DNA from: an uncultured Eubacteriales bacterium
GTDB lineage: Bacteria > Bacillota > Clostridia > Oscillospirales > CAG-272
NCBI GenBank assembly: GCA_934526185.1
Contig: CAKTAA010000088.1
Coordinates: 1 to 8,902 of the forward strand
Length of the DNA: 8,902 bases
Direction of reading: 5' to 3'
Shown: piece after piece, positions 1 to 7,007 of the stretch
Numbering within the stretch: position 1 is the first letter of the stretch
Layout: every line of letters starts with the position of its first letter
Notes under the pieces: model-generated
Databases searched by the model: none
Told to the model about the DNA's origin: nothing
The model's input: the letters and a program-made list of their open reading frames with translations, nothing else
Program-made: the position numbers and the translations under genes

Positions 1-1
1 G

Positions 2-1000
2 GGAACCGCGGCGTATGATTTAATGGAAAAAGCTGCTGCCGCCCTGTCCCAGTTGACAGAAATACTTCCGGACGCAAGAGCATATGCGGAAAAGATTGAC
101 GGTATGCGTTACGAGCTGGAGGATATCGGCGAAACGGTCTATACCCTGATGGAGGAAGAAGCGAACGCCGGTGATATTACATTGCGTCTTGATAAAATTG
201 AAAGCCGTCTGGACGCAATTGCCAAGCTAAAGCGCAAATACGGCGAGAATATTCGGGAGATCCTAATGTTCCGTGCAGAAGCCGCGGCTGAGCTATCGGA
301 AATTGAAGAGGCGGATCTGAAACTGGAGGAACTGCAGCGTGCATATACATCGAAGCTTCAAGAGGTGCAGGTTTCTGCTGCAAAGATTACAGCCGCGCGA
401 AAACGTGCAGCCGTTGAACTCGAAAAAAAAATGATTGAGGGATTGGCTTTCCTCGATATGAAAAAGGTGCGCTTTCAGGTTGATATACAGCCGTTAAGGG
501 ATTCAAACGGGGAGATGAAATTCAGTGAAAATGGTGCAGATACCGTAGAATTTCTTATCGCAACCAATCCGGGAGAGCCGCTCAGATCGATGTCGCAGAT
601 TGCCTCGGGCGGTGAGCTGGCTCGGATTATGCTGTCTGCCAAATGCGCGACGGCCGACAGAGACGGCATCGGCACGATGATATTCGATGAGGTGGATACT
701 GGCGTATCAGGAAAAACGTCGCATAAGATCGGCGTTAAGCTGCGCGAACTGAGTGTTGTTTCACAATGTCAGGTGCTCTGTGTAACGCATTCCGCGCAGA
801 TTGCTGCGGTTGCAGATCACCATTTTCTCATCGAAAAGGAGGAGAAAAACGGAAGAGCAGAAACATCAGTTACACCGCTTCAAAGAGAAGGGCGCATAAA
901 AGAAATTGCGCGTATCATGGGTGGTCTTCAGACGACCGATACGCTGCTGCATACGGCAGAGGAAATGCTTGACGAGGGTTTGAGTTTGTTCGTTCTTTAA
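2..1000 (+). CDS. recN: DNA repair protein RecN, C-terminal part (5' truncated by window edge)
   Basis: RecN is an SMC-like ATPase of the cytoplasm that acts at DNA double-strand breaks together with RecA. The reading frame is open from base 2 (it reads GTAAYDLMEKAA...), so the ATG at 23 is internal and the true start lies upstream of the window. The visible 332 residues would be roughly the last 60 percent of a protein usually about 550-570 residues long; the Walker A half is missing. What remains is the second arm of the coiled coil (Glu/Lys/Ala-rich, about 23-480), then the C-terminal ATPase lobe: ABC signature SGGELAR (605-625), Walker B with D-loop (TMIFDEVDTGVSG, from 674) and the switch histidine in VTHSAQIAAVAD. 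Order and spacing of these motifs are typical of RecN. No terminator is visible before the next gene 67 bp downstream, so co-transcription is possible. Confidence 0.96.
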   Translation, partial: GTAAYDLMEKAAAALSQLTEILPDARAYAEKIDGMRYELEDIGETVYTLMEEEANAGDITLRLDKIESRLDAIAKLKRKYGENIREILMFRAEAAAELSEIEEADLKLEELQRAYTSKLQEVQVSAAKITAARKRAAVELEKKMIEGLAFLDMKKVRFQVDIQPLRDSNGEMKFSENGADTVEFLIATNPGEPLRSMSQIASGGELARIMLSAKCATADRDGIGTMIFDEVDTGVSGKTSHKIGVKLRELSVVSQCQVLCVTHSAQIAAVADHHFLIEKEEKNGRAETSVTPLQREGRIKEIARIMGGLQTTDTLLHTAEEMLDEGLSLFVL

Positions 1001-1067
1001 CAAAGAGCCTGTATAAGCAGCACAGAATCCGCATTGCTTTCCGGAAAACGATGAGAGGCGGTGTCTC

Positions 1068-1817
1068 ATGTCAGAATATAATATAATTAGACCTGATGTA
1101 ACGAATCTGCCGCAGATACAAACAATGTGGGGACAAATTTTCGGCGATTCACCTGAAGAAATCCAGCGCTTTTATCAGTATTTTTACCGGCAGGATCACT
1201 GCCTTGTTGCAAAGGCAGGAAGTCGGATTGTATCCATGCTGCATTCTATAGAATACGGGGCGTGCGCGCAGGGAAGAGAACTGAAAGGCGCGTATCTGTA
1301 CGCAGTGGCAACAGATCCGTCCTTCCGTGGCTGTGGATTGTCATCCGCTCTCCTTCGGGAGCACATACAGAGTCTGAAAAAAAGCGGCTTTGATTTTGTC
1401 TTTTTAATACCGGAAACGGATAGCTTGTATCCTTTTTATGCACGTTTCGGCTTTCGCAAAGCACTGAAACGGCGATTGTATGTACCGGATACGTCTGACA
1501 TACCGTCAGAATGTTGTAAGGATATGGACAAATTATATGAAAGATATCTATATCACCTTGCATCACGGAATACGTACATAAAGCTGGATTTTGAATCTTT
1601 TGCCTTGACCGTAGGATACCGACAAGCGGCGTTGACTGACGATGGCTATGTGATATATACGCAGACAGACGAGGGAATTGATGTACGGGAGACGATGGGG
1701 ACGCTGCCTGAATGGCTGAAGGATATAGGCAAAAGGGAGATAACAGGCATGGTTCTGCCGCTGTCGTCCGAATTTCCGAAAAATTGCGAATTTGAACTGG
1801 CCAATTTACTGAATTGA
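1068..1817 (+). CDS. GNAT family N-acetyltransferase
   Basis: This is a 249-residue protein with an N-terminal GNAT fold that would transfer an acetyl group from acetyl-CoA to an unknown amine. Acetyl-CoA-binding motif A is seen as YAVATDPSFRGCGLSSALL (about residues 78-96, with R87, G90 and S92 in the RxxGxG/A positions; the last is Ser here). The motif B region YPFYARFGFRKA is at about 121-132. The protein is about 100 residues longer than a minimal GNAT. The extra C-terminal part (about 140-249) has no motif I recognise and may form a second GNAT-like or substrate-binding lobe, as in two-domain Eis-like members; that is inference. The ATG at 1068 is preceded by a purine-rich AGAGG at 1054-1058. 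It follows recN by 67 bp without a visible terminator and is closed by the hairpin at 1876. The substrate cannot be told from sequence. Confidence 0.88.
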   Translation: MSEYNIIRPDVTNLPQIQTMWGQIFGDSPEEIQRFYQYFYRQDHCLVAKAGSRIVSMLHSIEYGACAQGRELKGAYLYAVATDPSFRGCGLSSALLREHIQSLKKSGFDFVFLIPETDSLYPFYARFGFRKALKRRLYVPDTSDIPSECCKDMDKLYERYLYHLASRNTYIKLDFESFALTVGYRQAALTDDGYVIYTQTDEGIDVRETMGTLPEWLKDIGKREITGMVLPLSSEFPKNCEFELANLLN

Positions 1818-1875
1818 AAGAAATATTTTGCTGCCGGACTTTTTGCAGCAGAAAACGCTGTTAGTTAAATTTTTC

Positions 1876-1914
1876 TCCGCAGAATGCATCATGTTTCTGC
1901 GGAATTTTTATTTT
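1876..1914 (+). terminator. Rho-independent terminator after the GNAT gene
   Basis: A perfect 9-bp stem TCCGCAGAA (1876-1884) / TTCTGCGGA (1895-1903) with a 10-nt loop is followed directly by ATTTTTATTTT. It lies 58 bp after the acetyltransferase stop codon and ends the recN-GNAT transcription unit. Confidence 0.88.
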
Positions 1915-1930
1915 AGCAGGGAAGAATCGA

Positions 1931-1947
1931 TACAACCTATGGTTGTA
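1931..1947. promoter_or_regulatory. Perfect 7-3-7 palindrome, candidate operator
   Basis: TACAACC (1931-1937), TAT, GGTTGTA (1941-1947) form a perfect inverted repeat ending 30 bp upstream of the proposed -35 box of the XRE-methyltransferase gene. No T-tract follows, so it is unlikely to be a terminator. Size and symmetry fit a dimeric DNA-binding protein; autoregulation by the adjacent XRE protein is the simplest idea, but this is inference. A MerR-type regulator is an alternative, although none is encoded in the window and the repeat is not placed between -35 and -10. Confidence 0.5.
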
Positions 1948-1977
1948 CCAATTGCTGCCTAATAAAAAACGCGTCTG

Positions 1978-2006
1978 TTCCGATTATCCGCTATCTGTGC
2001 TATAAT
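1978..2006 (+). promoter_or_regulatory. Sigma-A type promoter with extended -10
   Basis: The -10 box is a perfect TATAAT (2001-2006) with an extended TGC just before it (1998-2000). A weak -35, TTCCGA (1978-1983), stands 17 bp upstream. Transcription would start near 2013, about 23 bases before the ATG of the XRE-methyltransferase gene. Confidence 0.75.
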
Positions 2007-2035
2007 GATTATATAGATGTTAAGGAGATGAAAAT

Positions 2036-3010
2036 ATGATCGATAAAAGATATTTCGGAAAGAGAATAGCACAATACAGAAAAAGGCGGAATTTGTCGCA
2101 GGCTGATCTTGCAGAATATCTTGGCGTTACCTCACAGGCAGTTTCCAAGTGGGAATGCGGGAGCGCGCTTCCGGATGTCGAGTTGCTCCTTGAGCTATCC
2201 CGACTTTACGGTGCTACTATTAACGCCTTGCTCTGCGGTGACGATTTGCTTTCGCGGATAGCGGATCGTTCCTTTACCATGCGAGATATTGCCTGCTTTG
2301 TTGATGAAGCCGAACGATTGTACAACAGGAATTGGGCAAAGGAAATCGTATCCGGTCAATGGATAAGGCGCAACTGGGAAGCGCAGAAGAAGCATATCAC
2401 TCCGGTTTACGAAGATGTTGCAAAAAGAATCAACGCTCACGGCGGTACTATCCTTGAGATCGGTGCGGGCCCCGGCGGCGGTTTTATGCCGTCAATTCTC
2501 TTTGAAAAACCTGATGCAAATATTATAATCAGCGATTTATCACCAACAGTCGTGCGGGAATGGAAGAAGTTACTTGACGGCGAACTGCATTCGCCGAACA
2601 TCTTTTACGCGGCGCTGGATAACTGTGACCTGCCGTTTCAAAACGATAGTATTGATGTCGTTTCAGACGGCGGCGGAATTGGAAATACCGAAGGAGAGCG
2701 TCAAAAGGCTCTAAATGGTATATACCGAATATTAAAACCCGGCGGTTTGTTTGTAACGTCAACCGGCTTTGTCACCAAGGAGACGCTGTCCGCACTTCCT
2801 GAGAATGTTCAGCTACAGCTTCTTGAAAAACGTCCCGACATCTTTCAGGATTTATATGAAGAAACCGTCATAGCCGGATTTACAAAAATCGACAGTATGA
2901 TAAGCGGATGCTGGTATACGGAGAACGATGACAGCACAATAGCCGACTTGGCCCGTTCACTCGGCATAAATCTGAAATTTACAAGCTACGTGCGGTACTG
3001 TACAAAATAA
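2036..3010 (+). CDS. XRE-family HTH domain fused to a SAM-dependent methyltransferase
   Basis: The protein has 324 residues and two domains. Residues about 10-66 are an XRE/HTH_3 DNA-binding domain (RIAQYRKRRNLSQADLAEYLGVT, then SQAVSKWE for the recognition helix). Residues about 135-245 are a class I SAM methyltransferase: glycine-rich motif I ILEIGAGPGGGF (139-150), the acidic end of strand 2 in IISDLSP (D167), a DLPFQNDSIDVV segment (198-209) and ILKPGGLFV (232-240). It probably binds DNA and either methylates a small molecule or uses SAM binding as a signal; the substrate is unknown. The HTH-methyltransferase architecture is found in Firmicutes genomes. The ATG is supported by AAGGAG at 2022-2027, 8 bases upstream, and by a strong promoter at 1978-2006. 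A sigma-factor gene starts 103 bp downstream. The acidic residue and glycines look intact, so the methyltransferase may be active. Confidence 0.9.
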   Translation: MIDKRYFGKRIAQYRKRRNLSQADLAEYLGVTSQAVSKWECGSALPDVELLLELSRLYGATINALLCGDDLLSRIADRSFTMRDIACFVDEAERLYNRNWAKEIVSGQWIRRNWEAQKKHITPVYEDVAKRINAHGGTILEIGAGPGGGFMPSILFEKPDANIIISDLSPTVVREWKKLLDGELHSPNIFYAALDNCDLPFQNDSIDVVSDGGGIGNTEGERQKALNGIYRILKPGGLFVTSTGFVTKETLSALPENVQLQLLEKRPDIFQDLYEETVIAGFTKIDSMISGCWYTENDDSTIADLARSLGINLKFTSYVRYCTK

Positions 3011-3027
3011 ATAGATCAATTTTGGCG

Positions 3028-3041
3028 AGAGTTCCAACTCT
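3028..3041. repeat. Short perfect inverted repeat AGAGTT-CC-AACTCT between the two genes
   Basis: The 14-bp palindrome lies 17 bp after the methyltransferase stop codon and is followed by TTTTCCTCTTT. As RNA it could fold with a 5-bp stem (AGAGT/ACTCT) and a TCCA loop, making a weak terminator or processing site. As DNA it could be an operator in front of the sigma-factor gene. The evidence does not separate these. Confidence 0.35.
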
Positions 3042-3070
3042 TTTCCTCTTTGGGTGTCTATATCTTATGA

Positions 3071-3099
3071 CCGCTGAAAAAAGCGGGCGAAAGCTTTCG
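3071..3099 (+). promoter_or_regulatory. Two adjacent hairpin/palindrome elements at the sigma-factor ribosome binding site
   Basis: CCGCT (3071-3075) pairs with AGCGG (3082-3086) around a GAAAAA loop. One base later a perfect 12-bp palindrome CGAAAGCTTTCG (3088-3099) runs into the GGAGG ribosome binding site (3099-3103) of the downstream gene. The placement suggests control of translation or an operator in the leader, but neither is shown by the sequence alone. No convincing -35/-10 pair is visible in 3011-3113, so the sigma gene may be read from the promoter at 1978. Confidence 0.35.
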
Positions 3100-3113
3100 G
3101 AGGATCAAAACAG

Positions 3114-4781
3114 ATGACAAGAAAACAAGCTGAGGACATTGCAGCCCGATACCTGAAACCCGTGTACGGATTTGCGCTGAAACGGTGTGCAAATCCGCAG
3201 GACGCAGAGGACCTTGCGCAGGAGATCATTTTTAAGGTTTATCGTGCTCTGCTGACACATGGTGATATTGAATCTATTGATAAATTCATATGGACGGCAG
3301 CACATAACGCCATGAGCAATTATTACCGCGGCAAGTCGAGGTATATGATGGGCATATGTACGGACGAAGAGGCCATTCTGGCCTTGCCGTCCGACGAGGA
3401 TGTATCCGACGCGGTCATAGAAAGGGAGACTGCGAAGAGGCTGCATATGGAAATTGCGTATTTGTCAAAGCTGCAGCGCCGCATTGTGATTGCCTATTAC
3501 TATGAAAACAAAAAGCAGGAGGCAATTGCAAGGGAACTTCAAATACCTCTCGGCACAGTGAAATGGCATCTGTTTGAAGCGAAAAAAGAGTTGAAGAAAG
3601 GTATGGAGACGATGAGAAATTTGGATGAGCTGAAATTTAATCCGATCAAATTTGATTTTTGCGGTACCAGCGGATCTGTCGGCACGAAAGGGAACAACGG
3701 CAACTTTTTCCGAACCACCCTTTCCCAAAATATTGAATATGCGGTTTGGAAAAATGCCAGAAGTGCAAAGGAAATAGCAGAGATCCTCGGTGTATCTCCT
3801 GTATATGTAGAAAGCGAAGCGGAATATTTGTACGAATACGGCTTCCTGACAAAGCAGGGGGAAAAATATCTCTGCAATATTCTGCTTGATGAGCCGACCG
3901 ATGAACTTGTCCGTATACACGATGAAATGTATACAAAGGCGGCAAAGCTGTATGCCAACGCGTTGTATGATGCAATAGATTCAGACGGAATTCTTGACAG
4001 CGGCGATATTTTTGGCGGAGCGGCGTACGGCACACCTTCTCTTGTTCAGGACAATCCACTGAATAAAAACTTTATCCTTTGGGCGCTTATTCCCTATATT
4101 GCCGCTTGGTCTGGGGAAAGGCTGATGGACAACAGCATTTCCTTTGAGGAGGCGTGTACCCTGCGTCCGGACGGCGGACAGAATATATGCCAGGCTTCCG
4201 TATCAAACCCGCAGGTCAAACAGCCGATGTATTATGACAGTATGAAATGCTGGTACGGCCCCTGTTGGAATGCGAATGAGGATTTTACACTGTGGCAGAT
4301 TGATTCAGAATGGTCTGGATGGAGAATCGGCGATAATTATCCAAACGAAGCCGGACGTATTTTATCAATGCTCCCGCGGCTGCGTGACGGGAAGCTTACG
4401 CCGGAAGAATATGCGTATCTCGCTGAAAAGGGCATTGTGAAAATTGCCGGAGAGCCGGACGGCATCTTCAAGGTCGAACTGCAGGCGGTTTGGATTCGGG
4501 ATATTGAATCCAAAAACAAACTGATTGCAATCGGAGATCGGATCAAAGAAAAGCTACACACACAGTTTAGAGAGCTGAAGATGCCCTTTGTCAAGGCAGT
4601 GCTCAGTCAAACGCCGAATCAGCTACAGATTATGCAGAAATTTGTTCTTCAGTTTCTCTTTTCATCGGACGGCTGGTTTATCCTGCATTGCCTAAAAGAG
4701 CTTGTCGAAAACGGCAAATTGAAAATACCGTCAGAGGAACAGAAAAAATCCTTATCTGTCGTGATTCTCCCAAGCAGATAA
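3114..4781 (+). CDS. ECF-like sigma-70 family RNA polymerase sigma factor with long C-terminal extension
   Basis: The first ~165 residues form a standard ECF sigma factor. Region 2 holds DAEDLAQEIIFKVYRAL (30-46) and KFIWTAAHNAMSNYYRGKSR (57-76, core binding and -10 recognition). Region 4 is at about 109-163, with the HTH EAIARELQIPLGTVKWHLFEAKKEL for the -35. At 555 residues it is about three times the usual ECF length. In the extension, residues about 206-256 look like a second winged helix (AKEIAEILGVSPVYVESEAEYLYEYGFL, then a short beta wing). Residues 260-555 have no motif I know: they are Trp/Tyr-rich around 375-405 with a CxxxxC (C379, C384), and no membrane segment is apparent. No anti-sigma gene lies beside it, so the extension may act as a built-in sensor or inhibitor, as proposed for ECF groups with C-terminal extensions; that is inference. 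GGAGG at 3099-3103 supports the ATG. A terminator follows directly. Confidence 0.88.
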   Translation: MTRKQAEDIAARYLKPVYGFALKRCANPQDAEDLAQEIIFKVYRALLTHGDIESIDKFIWTAAHNAMSNYYRGKSRYMMGICTDEEAILALPSDEDVSDAVIERETAKRLHMEIAYLSKLQRRIVIAYYYENKKQEAIARELQIPLGTVKWHLFEAKKELKKGMETMRNLDELKFNPIKFDFCGTSGSVGTKGNNGNFFRTTLSQNIEYAVWKNARSAKEIAEILGVSPVYVESEAEYLYEYGFLTKQGEKYLCNILLDEPTDELVRIHDEMYTKAAKLYANALYDAIDSDGILDSGDIFGGAAYGTPSLVQDNPLNKNFILWALIPYIAAWSGERLMDNSISFEEACTLRPDGGQNICQASVSNPQVKQPMYYDSMKCWYGPCWNANEDFTLWQIDSEWSGWRIGDNYPNEAGRILSMLPRLRDGKLTPEEYAYLAEKGIVKIAGEPDGIFKVELQAVWIRDIESKNKLIAIGDRIKEKLHTQFRELKMPFVKAVLSQTPNQLQIMQKFVLQFLFSSDGWFILHCLKELVENGKLKIPSEEQKKSLSVVILPSR

Positions 4782-4785
4782 ATAC

Positions 4786-4817
4786 AAAACGCCCGAATTT
4801 AGAATTCGGGCGTTTTT
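4786..4817. terminator. Strong, possibly bidirectional rho-independent terminator
   Basis: The perfect 14-bp stem AAAACGCCCGAATT (4786-4799) / AATTCGGGCGTTTT (4803-4816) has a 3-nt TAG loop as drawn; in practice one inner pair opens. It starts 4 bases after the sigma-factor stop codon and ends in TTTTT. Read on the - strand the stem is followed by GTTTTGTATTT, so it could also stop transcription coming leftward from the ATPase operon. Confidence 0.9.
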
Positions 4818-5020
4818 GAGTACGCATAGGAAAAGCGGATTTAGATATCTCCTTGTTCAGCGGCGATAACCATTTACTATTGAACACAGTGCTATAAAAC
4901 AATGTCCTTGCTGCATTGAATGGCGGGGTACGGATCTCCGTTGAAACCCGCTCACGCATTGTATGGCTCTGAGAAACTGTTCGAACCGGTGAAACCAAGC
5001 CTCCCTTATTAAACAGTAGT
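4818..5020. other. Intergenic stretch without convincing gene, possible decayed element
   Basis: The stretch sits between two converging transcription units. The - strand has two overlapping open stretches (4857-5048 and 4678-4998), but neither has a good ribosome binding site and one runs through the sigma gene and its terminator, so I do not call them genes. An MRERVSTEIRTPPFNAA-like reading on the - strand gives a vague impression of sequence seen in clostridial intergenic repeats, but I cannot name a family. No tRNA, IS ends or conserved RNA was recognised. Confidence 0.3.
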
Positions 5021-5091
5021 CAATAAAGGGCCTGAAATTTGCTGTCATAGAGAGTGGATAAAAGATGTTGCACTTTCGCCCCTCTTTATTG
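5021..5091. repeat. Interrupted inverted repeat CAATAAAGGGC ... GCCCCTCTTTATTG
   Basis: The left arm is 5021-5031 and the right arm 5078-5091. The outer 8 bp (CAATAAAG/CTTTATTG) and inner 3 bp (GGC/GCC) pair with a 3-base bulge, enclosing 46 bp. It lies downstream of the ATPase gene on the - strand. It might be an mRNA 3' end structure or the ends of a small mobile repeat. Confidence 0.4.
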
Positions 5092-5104
5092 CCTCTATTT
5101 ATAC

Positions 5105-5128
5105 GGCTGTGTAACGTCAGCCACAGCT
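5105..5128 (+). repeat. Hairpin followed by a T-rich tract, between the converging units
   Basis: GCTGTG (5106-5111) pairs with CACAGC (5122-5127), with an alternative GGCTG/CAGCC pairing inside the same stretch. On the + strand it is followed by AAAATCGA and then a T-rich run to 5161. It might act as a back-up + strand terminator, but the gap before the T-run makes this weak. Confidence 0.3.
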
Positions 5129-5159
5129 AAAATCGACTTTTTCTTTTTTATTTACTTTT

Positions 5160-7007
5160 TTACTTTCCGGTATGCAGAGCCCTCATGGCATTGCAAATAG
5201 CTATGACAGAAACTCCGACGTCAGCAAATACGGCCTCCCACATATTGGCGTAGCCGAGTGCTCCCATTATCAGCACCAGCGCCTTGACAGCCAGCGCAAA
5301 TATAATATTCTGTCTGACGATTCCCAGTGTCCGACGGGATATACAAATTGCCTCTGACAACGTTCGGGGCTGATCGTCCATCAGAACGATATCCGCTGCT
5401 TCAATTGCAGCGTCTGCCCCCATAGCCCCCATTGCCACACCAACATCTGCACGCGCGAGTACCGGTGCGTCATTGATTCCATCACCGACAAACACCAGAG
5501 AACCTTTGCTGCTTTTCTGCTTCATTAAAGATTCTACACATTTTACTTTGTCATCCGGCATAAGCCCGGCACGTACTTCGTCAAGCCGAAGCTCTGCTGC
5601 CACACTTTCTCCAACCGCCTGTATGTCTCCCGTCAGCATAACTGTTTTTTTAATTCCTGCGGCCTTCAGCGCATCTATTGCCTCTGCTGCCTGTGGCTTA
5701 ATTTCATCCGATATAACGATATGACCCATGTATACACCGCTGACCGCCACATGAACGGTGGTACCGATTCGGTGGCAGGGGTGCCATACCGAACCGATTT
5801 CATCCATTAGTTTGTCGTTTCCGACGCATACGGTTTTGCCGTCGATCACGGCGGAAACACCTCTTCCGGGCAGTTCCCGCACCTCTTCAAGCCGCTTGCG
5901 ATCCGGCGCTTTGCCGTATGCTTCGCGCAGAGATTTTGAAATCGGATGGTCAGAATAAACTTCTGCCAAGGCCGCATATTCCAAAAGCTGGTTCTCCGAA
6001 CAGGCGTCCGGATGTATGGCTGTCACATTGAAAACGCCTTTTGTCAGCGTACCAGTTTTATCAAAAACAACAATTTCGGCCCGCGACAAGACCTCCAGAT
6101 AATTTCCGCCCTTGACCAGAATTCCCTGTCGGGACGCTCCGCCGATGCCTCCGAAAAAGCTCAGAGGCACCGATATCACCAGTGCACAGGGACACGAAAT
6201 AACCAAGAAAATCAACGCGCGGTGAATCCATTCGCTCCAACCGCTCTGAAATATGAAAGGAGGCACCACAGCGAGCAGCACGGCTCCTATCACAACACAT
6301 GGTGTATAATACTGAGCGAATTTGGTAATGAAATTTTCTGCCTTTGCTTTCTTGCTGCCGGAATTCTCAATTAATTCAAGTATTTTGGAAACCGTTGAAT
6401 CTTCAAATGCTTTGGTCACCTGAATACGAAGCAACCCCTGCTGATTTACACAGCCGCTTACGACATCGTCGCCGGGTTCTACATCGCGCGGCAAAGATTC
6501 ACCTGTCAGCGCCGCGGTGTCAACAGAGGAGCTTCCTTCTAAAATAACGCCATCCAGCGGAATTCGTTCTCCCGCTTTTACAACAATCACATCCCCTACC
6601 GCAACTTCTTCCGGTGAAACCTGCTTCAGATCGCCGTCCTTCTCAAGATTGGCTGCGTCCGGACGAATTTCCATAAGCGATGTTATAGCGCGGCGGGATT
6701 TGCCGACGGCGAGTCCCTGAAAAAGTTCTCCTATCTGGTAAAAAACCATGACAAATACGGCTTCAGGGTATTCACTCGTGCAGAACGCACCTACGGTAGC
6801 CAATGCCATTAAAAAATTTTCGTCAAAAATCTGTCCGTGCAGAATGTTTCGAACAGCTCTCCAGATAACATCCCATCCGGCGCACAGATAGGGGAGCAAA
6901 TATAGAAAAGGTTTCCAAATTCCTTCCGATGGCAGAAGCCATATAAGCGCCAAAAGCACCGAGCTGCACAGGATACGCAGTAGCATTCGCATCTGAGCTT
7001 TTGTCAT
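5160..7007 (-). CDS. Zn2+/Cd2+/Pb2+-exporting P1B-type ATPase without N-terminal HMA domain
   Basis: This inner-membrane pump would use ATP to export soft divalent metals. All P-type signatures are present in its 615 residues: TGES (168-171, actuator), SCPCALVIS with the metal-binding CPC (272-274), phosphorylated D316 in DKTGTLT, SDHP (352-355, the histidine of P1B pumps), MLTGD (457-461) and GDGINDAP (508-515). Lys575 in the seventh membrane helix and Asp596 in the eighth (FADVGVSVIA) match the pair typical of ZntA/CadA (P1B-2), which argues against a copper pump. Length is about 110 residues less than ZntA because the N-terminal HMA domain is absent; a separate HMA protein is encoded upstream. 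A TTG at 7085 would add 26 residues, but the ATG at 7007 has AGGAAAGGA about 11 bases upstream and begins just before the first membrane helix, so I use it. It is the last gene of the metal-regulated operon. Zn, Cd and Pb cannot be told apart from sequence. Confidence 0.93.
   Translation of the reverse strand: MTKAQMRMLLRILCSSVLLALIWLLPSEGIWKPFLYLLPYLCAGWDVIWRAVRNILHGQIFDENFLMALATVGAFCTSEYPEAVFVMVFYQIGELFQGLAVGKSRRAITSLMEIRPDAANLEKDGDLKQVSPEEVAVGDVIVVKAGERIPLDGVILEGSSSVDTAALTGESLPRDVEPGDDVVSGCVNQQGLLRIQVTKAFEDSTVSKILELIENSGSKKAKAENFITKFAQYYTPCVVIGAVLLAVVPPFIFQSGWSEWIHRALIFLVISCPCALVISVPLSFFGGIGGASRQGILVKGGNYLEVLSRAEIVVFDKTGTLTKGVFNVTAIHPDACSENQLLEYAALAEVYSDHPISKSLREAYGKAPDRKRLEEVRELPGRGVSAVIDGKTVCVGNDKLMDEIGSVWHPCHRIGTTVHVAVSGVYMGHIVISDEIKPQAAEAIDALKAAGIKKTVMLTGDIQAVGESVAAELRLDEVRAGLMPDDKVKCVESLMKQKSSKGSLVFVGDGINDAPVLARADVGVAMGAMGADAAIEAADIVLMDDQPRTLSEAICISRRTLGIVRQNIIFALAVKALVLIMGALGYANMWEAVFADVGVSVIAICNAMRALHTGK

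Noticed and set aside
1826..1853. Hairpin TGCTGC/GCAGCA just after the GNAT stop
   Set aside because: It is followed by GAAAACGC rather than a T-tract. The neighbouring hairpin at 1876-1903 is the convincing terminator.
3465..4059. Several overlapping - strand open frames of 130-164 codons
   Set aside because: They are antisense to the sigma-factor gene, which has clear domains, a ribosome binding site and a terminator. The antisense frames have no known motifs.
4976..4990. GTTCGAACC resembling a tRNA T-loop
   Set aside because: No acceptor, D or anticodon stems can be formed around it on either strand.
4678..4998. 106-codon open frame on the - strand
   Set aside because: It runs antisense through the end of the sigma-factor gene and through its terminator, with no recognisable family.
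5946..6374. 142-codon + strand open frame within the ATPase gene
   Set aside because: It is antisense to the conserved CPC and DKTGT region of the pump and has no family features.
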